Shown: piece by piece, positions 61,407 to 64,000 of the stretch
Layout of the letters: every line of letters starts with the position of its first letter
Position numbering within the stretch: position 1 is the first letter of the stretch
From: Caldilineaceae bacterium
GTDB taxonomy: Bacteria > Chloroflexota > Anaerolineae > Caldilineales > Caldilineaceae
Length of the DNA stretch: 64,000 nt
Reading direction: 5' to 3'
Assembly: GCA_020846635.1 (NCBI GenBank)
Contig: JADLDO010000070.1
Location: 1 to 64,000, forward strand
The notes under the pieces: generated by a model
Database searches by the model: none
Seen by the model: only the letters and a program-made list of their open reading frames with translations
What the model was told of the DNA's origin: nothing
Made by a program: the position numbers and the translations under genes

Positions 61407-61439
61407 AACCTCCCGGAAACTTCAAGCTTCCGGGAGGTT
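61407..61439. terminator. Terminator between convergent genes
   Basis: Arms AACCTCCCGGAA (61407-61418) and TTCCGGGAGGTT (61428-61439), followed by a TTTTTC tract (from 61438), form a classic factor-independent terminator for the SH3 gene. The core matches the hairpin at 56287. Confidence 0.85.
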
Positions 61440-61457
61440 TTTCTTTATGCACCCGAC

Positions 61458-61862
61458 TCAATCATCCAACTCAATGGTCTGTTCCGAAGTCCCTTGTCGC
61501 CAGACCCCATCACCGTTGTTAACCGCCCAGGCCGAGCGGATATGGATCGTGCGTTTGGCGCGGCGCGCGGGAGTCACCTCTGGGCGAGGCTGGGGTGCTG
61601 CGGGGTGTGGCACATGGGAGATAGGGGCATTCGAGACAGCGGTCTGTGCCAAGCGGTTTTGGAGGAGTTTCCATCCGGCGCGCACCACCAAACCAGCCGC
61701 CCCCACCAACACAGGCAGCGCCGCCTGCCCAATGACCGAAGGCAAGTTCGTGCGCTGCACAGGCAATGCCGCCTGACTGTCATAGCCACAGCGGGCACAA
61801 TAGCGTGCCTCGACTGGATTCCCCTCACCACACTGTACACATACACGCTGCACGTTGCTCAT
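61458..61862 (-). CDS. Zinc-ribbon membrane protein
   Basis: A 134-aa protein. Residues 7-28 form a double zinc knuckle CVQCGEGNPVEARYCARCG (two CxxCG pairs, as in zinc-ribbon domains). A hydrophobic helix (about 45-65: QAALPVLVGAAGLVVRAGW) and a Pro/Arg-rich C-terminus follow. Such small zinc-ribbon membrane proteins occur widely in Chloroflexota and have no known function. It is convergent with the SH3 pair. Confidence 0.8.
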   Translation of the reverse strand: MSNVQRVCVQCGEGNPVEARYCARCGYDSQAALPVQRTNLPSVIGQAALPVLVGAAGLVVRAGWKLLQNRLAQTAVSNAPISHVPHPAAPQPRPEVTPARRAKRTIHIRSAWAVNNGDGVWRQGTSEQTIELDD

Positions 61863-62132
61863 CGGATCGCCTCACTTGGGATTAAGACACTTGCCCCTCT
61901 GCCAACTTCGTATCGAATGGCTAGTGTATCACCGCTCGCGTTCCAGAACAACCACATCGCAGGGCTGAGGTGTATCTCGCGTGGGTCTCTGGAGGGGTTC
62001 TTGGATGACAAATATCTGCTAACCGCTCCTTCCGATCTGTCATTTGGCGAATATGCGGGTATGATAGGACTTTATTGGTGAGTGGGTTTCCGTCGTTAAC
62101 CCTTCGTACAATCCTGAGTTCAGAATCAGCTT

Positions 62133-63518
62133 ATGCCACGTACACTTCGTTTACAGGATGGCAGCTATATGCGCCATCTCGATGTTCATAACCTTTTGCA
62201 ATACCTCTACAACGGTCAGTGTGTTCAGGTCGTTGGCTTTAGCAACGTGGGTAAATCTGCCCTGCTGCGCTTGCTGGCCCAACCCGACGTCTGGACCCAG
62301 GAATTGGGCGAGGCCGGTCAGGAATTTCTGGCTGTCTATGTCGATTGCAACCGCATGTTAGAGATGAGCGACCAGGGCTTCTATGAACTGGTTTTGCGCT
62401 GTCTGCAAGAGGCCAGCCCTACCCTGGCGGCATTGCCCGAACTGCGCAGTGCCTATGAGATGCTGGTCACGCCTGCCAGCGAATTCCAGGTGCCGTTGGG
62501 GTTTACGCGCGGTGTGACTGCTGTGCTGCAAGCGACCCAACAGAGCGTTATCTTTCTCCTGGATGAGTTTGACGAGCCTTTTACGCAACTGGACTCGCGC
62601 GTTTTTCTCAATCTGCGTGCCTTACGCGACCGGCACAGCGCGCAACTCACCTATGTCACTGCTACAAATCAACCGCTGACTGTGCCTCCATCCACTCCGC
62701 ATGTGGCGGAATTTTGCGAGCTATTTGCGCCGCGCACCTGGTTTCTTGCGCCACTCACGCGCCTTGATGTCGAGCGCAGCGTGCGCGCCTTTATGGATGC
62801 CTATGAAGCCGACTTTACCCCCGCAGATGTAGATTTTATCTTTCAATGGGCCGGTGGGCATCCGAACCTGGTGGAGAGTGTCTGTATCCATCTGGATGCC
62901 GCGCTGGATCATGCACGCGGGCTGCGTCCTTCTGAACATTGGGAACTGCACCAAAATGTCGCACGCCAACTTTTGAATGATGAACGCATCAAACAAGAGT
63001 GTGCCAAGCTCTGGGATGGCTGCACCCCCGAAGAGCAAGCCGAGCTGATCGCCCTCTGTCGCACCCCGCAGCAGCCCACCAACCAGCATGTGCTGGCGAA
63101 TTTGGTGCGCCGCCATCTCGTCCTGCGCGTCGAGGGCCATTACCTAATCTTTTGTCGCCTGCTCCAGGAGTTCGTCCGGCGCAAGACCGTCGCCCAGCCT
63201 GCCGTTCCCACTCGCCTGTGGGTGAATGTCGAAAGTGGCGATGTCCTGGTAGATAACAAGCCCGTGGAGACGTTGACGAGCTTGGAGTATAAGCTCATGC
63301 TGCTGCTCTTTTATAATGTCGATAAGATCGTGGATCGCTATCAACTGGTCACTGATGTGTGGGGGGAGGAATATCTGGACGAGGTGGAAGACGCGCGCAT
63401 TGAAAAGCTCATCAGCCGCCTGCGCCAAAAGATCGAACCCGACCCCAGCAATCCGCGCTTCCTGATGACCATCCGCAGCCGCGGCTACCGGCTGCAATTG
63501 GGCCAGGTGGACGAATAG
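62133..63518 (+). CDS. AAA-type ATPase fused to OmpR-family DNA-binding domain
   Basis: A 461-aa regulator. Residues 1-300 form a P-loop ATPase with Walker A GFSNVGKS (residues 35-42) and Walker B VIFLLDEFDEPF (about 140-151), followed by a winged-helix-like region. Residues about 360-455 are a transcriptional-regulator winged helix of the OmpR type (PVETLTSLEYKLMLLLF, RIEKLISRLRQKIEPDP, LMTIRSRGYRLQL). No receiver domain or sensor kinase gene lies beside it, so signal input may come through the ATPase. Its own promoter was not seen. It faces an unrelated membrane gene downstream. Confidence 0.88.
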   Translation: MPRTLRLQDGSYMRHLDVHNLLQYLYNGQCVQVVGFSNVGKSALLRLLAQPDVWTQELGEAGQEFLAVYVDCNRMLEMSDQGFYELVLRCLQEASPTLAALPELRSAYEMLVTPASEFQVPLGFTRGVTAVLQATQQSVIFLLDEFDEPFTQLDSRVFLNLRALRDRHSAQLTYVTATNQPLTVPPSTPHVAEFCELFAPRTWFLAPLTRLDVERSVRAFMDAYEADFTPADVDFIFQWAGGHPNLVESVCIHLDAALDHARGLRPSEHWELHQNVARQLLNDERIKQECAKLWDGCTPEEQAELIALCRTPQQPTNQHVLANLVRRHLVLRVEGHYLIFCRLLQEFVRRKTVAQPAVPTRLWVNVESGDVLVDNKPVETLTSLEYKLMLLLFYNVDKIVDRYQLVTDVWGEEYLDEVEDARIEKLISRLRQKIEPDPSNPRFLMTIRSRGYRLQLGQVDE

Positions 63519-63545
63519 ACTTTGTGCTTCTTTGCACGAGCCAAT

Positions 63546-63574
63546 TTGGGCAAAGAGGGCCTTCCAGCTATACT
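63546..63574 (+). promoter_or_regulatory. Probable sigma-70 promoter of the right-edge membrane gene
   Basis: TTGGGC at 63546-63551 and TATACT at 63569-63574 are 17 bp apart. The gene they would serve starts at 63702 with GAGGAG upstream. Confidence 0.5.
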
Positions 63575-63701
63575 AAATGTGATCGCCAACTTTGCTATTT
63601 ACCCTGGTTGCTGCTACTTTTGCAGCTTATTTGAACCCAATTCGAACCTATTTACAAACGAATTCTGTTGAAACGTTTGGCTTGCTTTGAGGAGAAATCG
63701 C

Positions 63702-64000
63702 ATGGCGGATGTTGTCAATACAATCACGACTCCAGAAGAAGTTGCGCCAGCCAAGCCCAGCATCATCTATACAGGGTCATCCAACAACTTGGTTCCTGGC
63801 GCGGCGCTGCTCTTTGCGGGCGTCCTGGCTTTTTCAATGGGCATGACCGATGTCTTTTTTACCGAGGCAATGGCCTGGACCTTCGCCATTTGGGGCGTGC
63901 TGCTCATCTATGGCGGCTTGATTGACATCAATGAGACGTATGAAGTCACAGAGGATGCTTTGATCATTCGCAATGTGATGCGCCCGTGGGCGCCTCGGAA
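63702..64000 (+). CDS. Membrane protein, PH-domain-like, truncated by window edge
   Basis: The reading frame starts at ATG 63702 (GAGGAG at 63689-63694) and runs off the edge, giving 99 residues. After a 30-residue N-terminal tail there are two helices (GAALLFAGVLAFSMGM and WTFAIWGVLLIYGGLI), then YEVTEDALIIRNVM, an opening often seen in bacterial PH-like membrane proteins. Function unknown. It follows the ATPase-OmpR fusion by 183 bp. Confidence 0.75.
   Translation, partial: MADVVNTITTPEEVAPAKPSIIYTGSSNNLVPGAALLFAGVLAFSMGMTDVFFTEAMAWTFAIWGVLLIYGGLIDINETYEVTEDALIIRNVMRPWAPR

Overview
The window looks like chromosomal DNA of a Chloroflexota bacterium (Anaerolineae/Caldilineae type). No rRNA or other phylogenetic marker confirms this. 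The grounds are gene content: paired sulfatases, sugar ABC cassettes without their own ATPase, a MalT-type STAND/LuxR regulator, many secreted LysM/SH3/LTD proteins, a C-terminal 'YMPTV' tail on a surface protein, moderately high GC, and mixed short operons on both strands. I saw no rRNA, tRNA, CRISPR array or intact mobile element.

Layout. 1-431: left edge with a possible transposase tail and otherwise no gene. 432-8958: a periplasmic multicopper oxidase, a PNPOx-fold protein, an amidase, two alpha/beta hydrolases, a GNAT and a nucleoside hydrolase. 9141-10898: a secreted protein of three long disulfide-bearing repeats. 11069-18993: small metabolic and stress genes (DHFR-like reductase, two MFS exporters, SRPBCC, helix-hairpin-helix, esterase, VOC, DoxX, PIG-L deacetylase, HxlR-type regulator).

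19049-36928 is a carbohydrate island. On the minus strand a GT4 glycosyltransferase is followed by two sulfatases. Divergently, a fused beta-phosphoglucomutase/GH65 disaccharide phosphorylase leads an ABC importer (binding protein, two permeases). A LacI repressor with its own promoter and palindromic operators then leads a second ABC importer and a 767-aa putative glycoside hydrolase. This fits import of a disaccharide or oligosaccharide, phosphorolysis to beta-glucose 1-phosphate, and isomerisation to glucose 6-phosphate by the fused mutase. The transport ATPase must be encoded elsewhere.

37062-40737 holds unrelated small genes (58-aa membrane protein, DUF6194-like, LLM oxidoreductase, SET domain, methyltransferase). 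40788-50198 is a minus-strand block: SDR, a heterodimeric ABC exporter, a MalT-like regulator, and two paralogous seven-helix membrane proteins. Each paralog is preceded by a matching array of six GTGGGGA-like boxes at about one helical turn, the best candidate here for an undescribed regulon. 50410-56131 carries housekeeping genes (Gre-C-like factor, tsaD, a WecA/TagO-type transferase, asnS, a charge-segregated protein, a LysM-LTD protein). 56487-64000 holds a GNAT, an HtrA-type protease, two paralogous secreted SH3 proteins, a zinc-ribbon protein, an ATPase fused to an OmpR-type DNA-binding domain, and a truncated membrane gene at the right edge.
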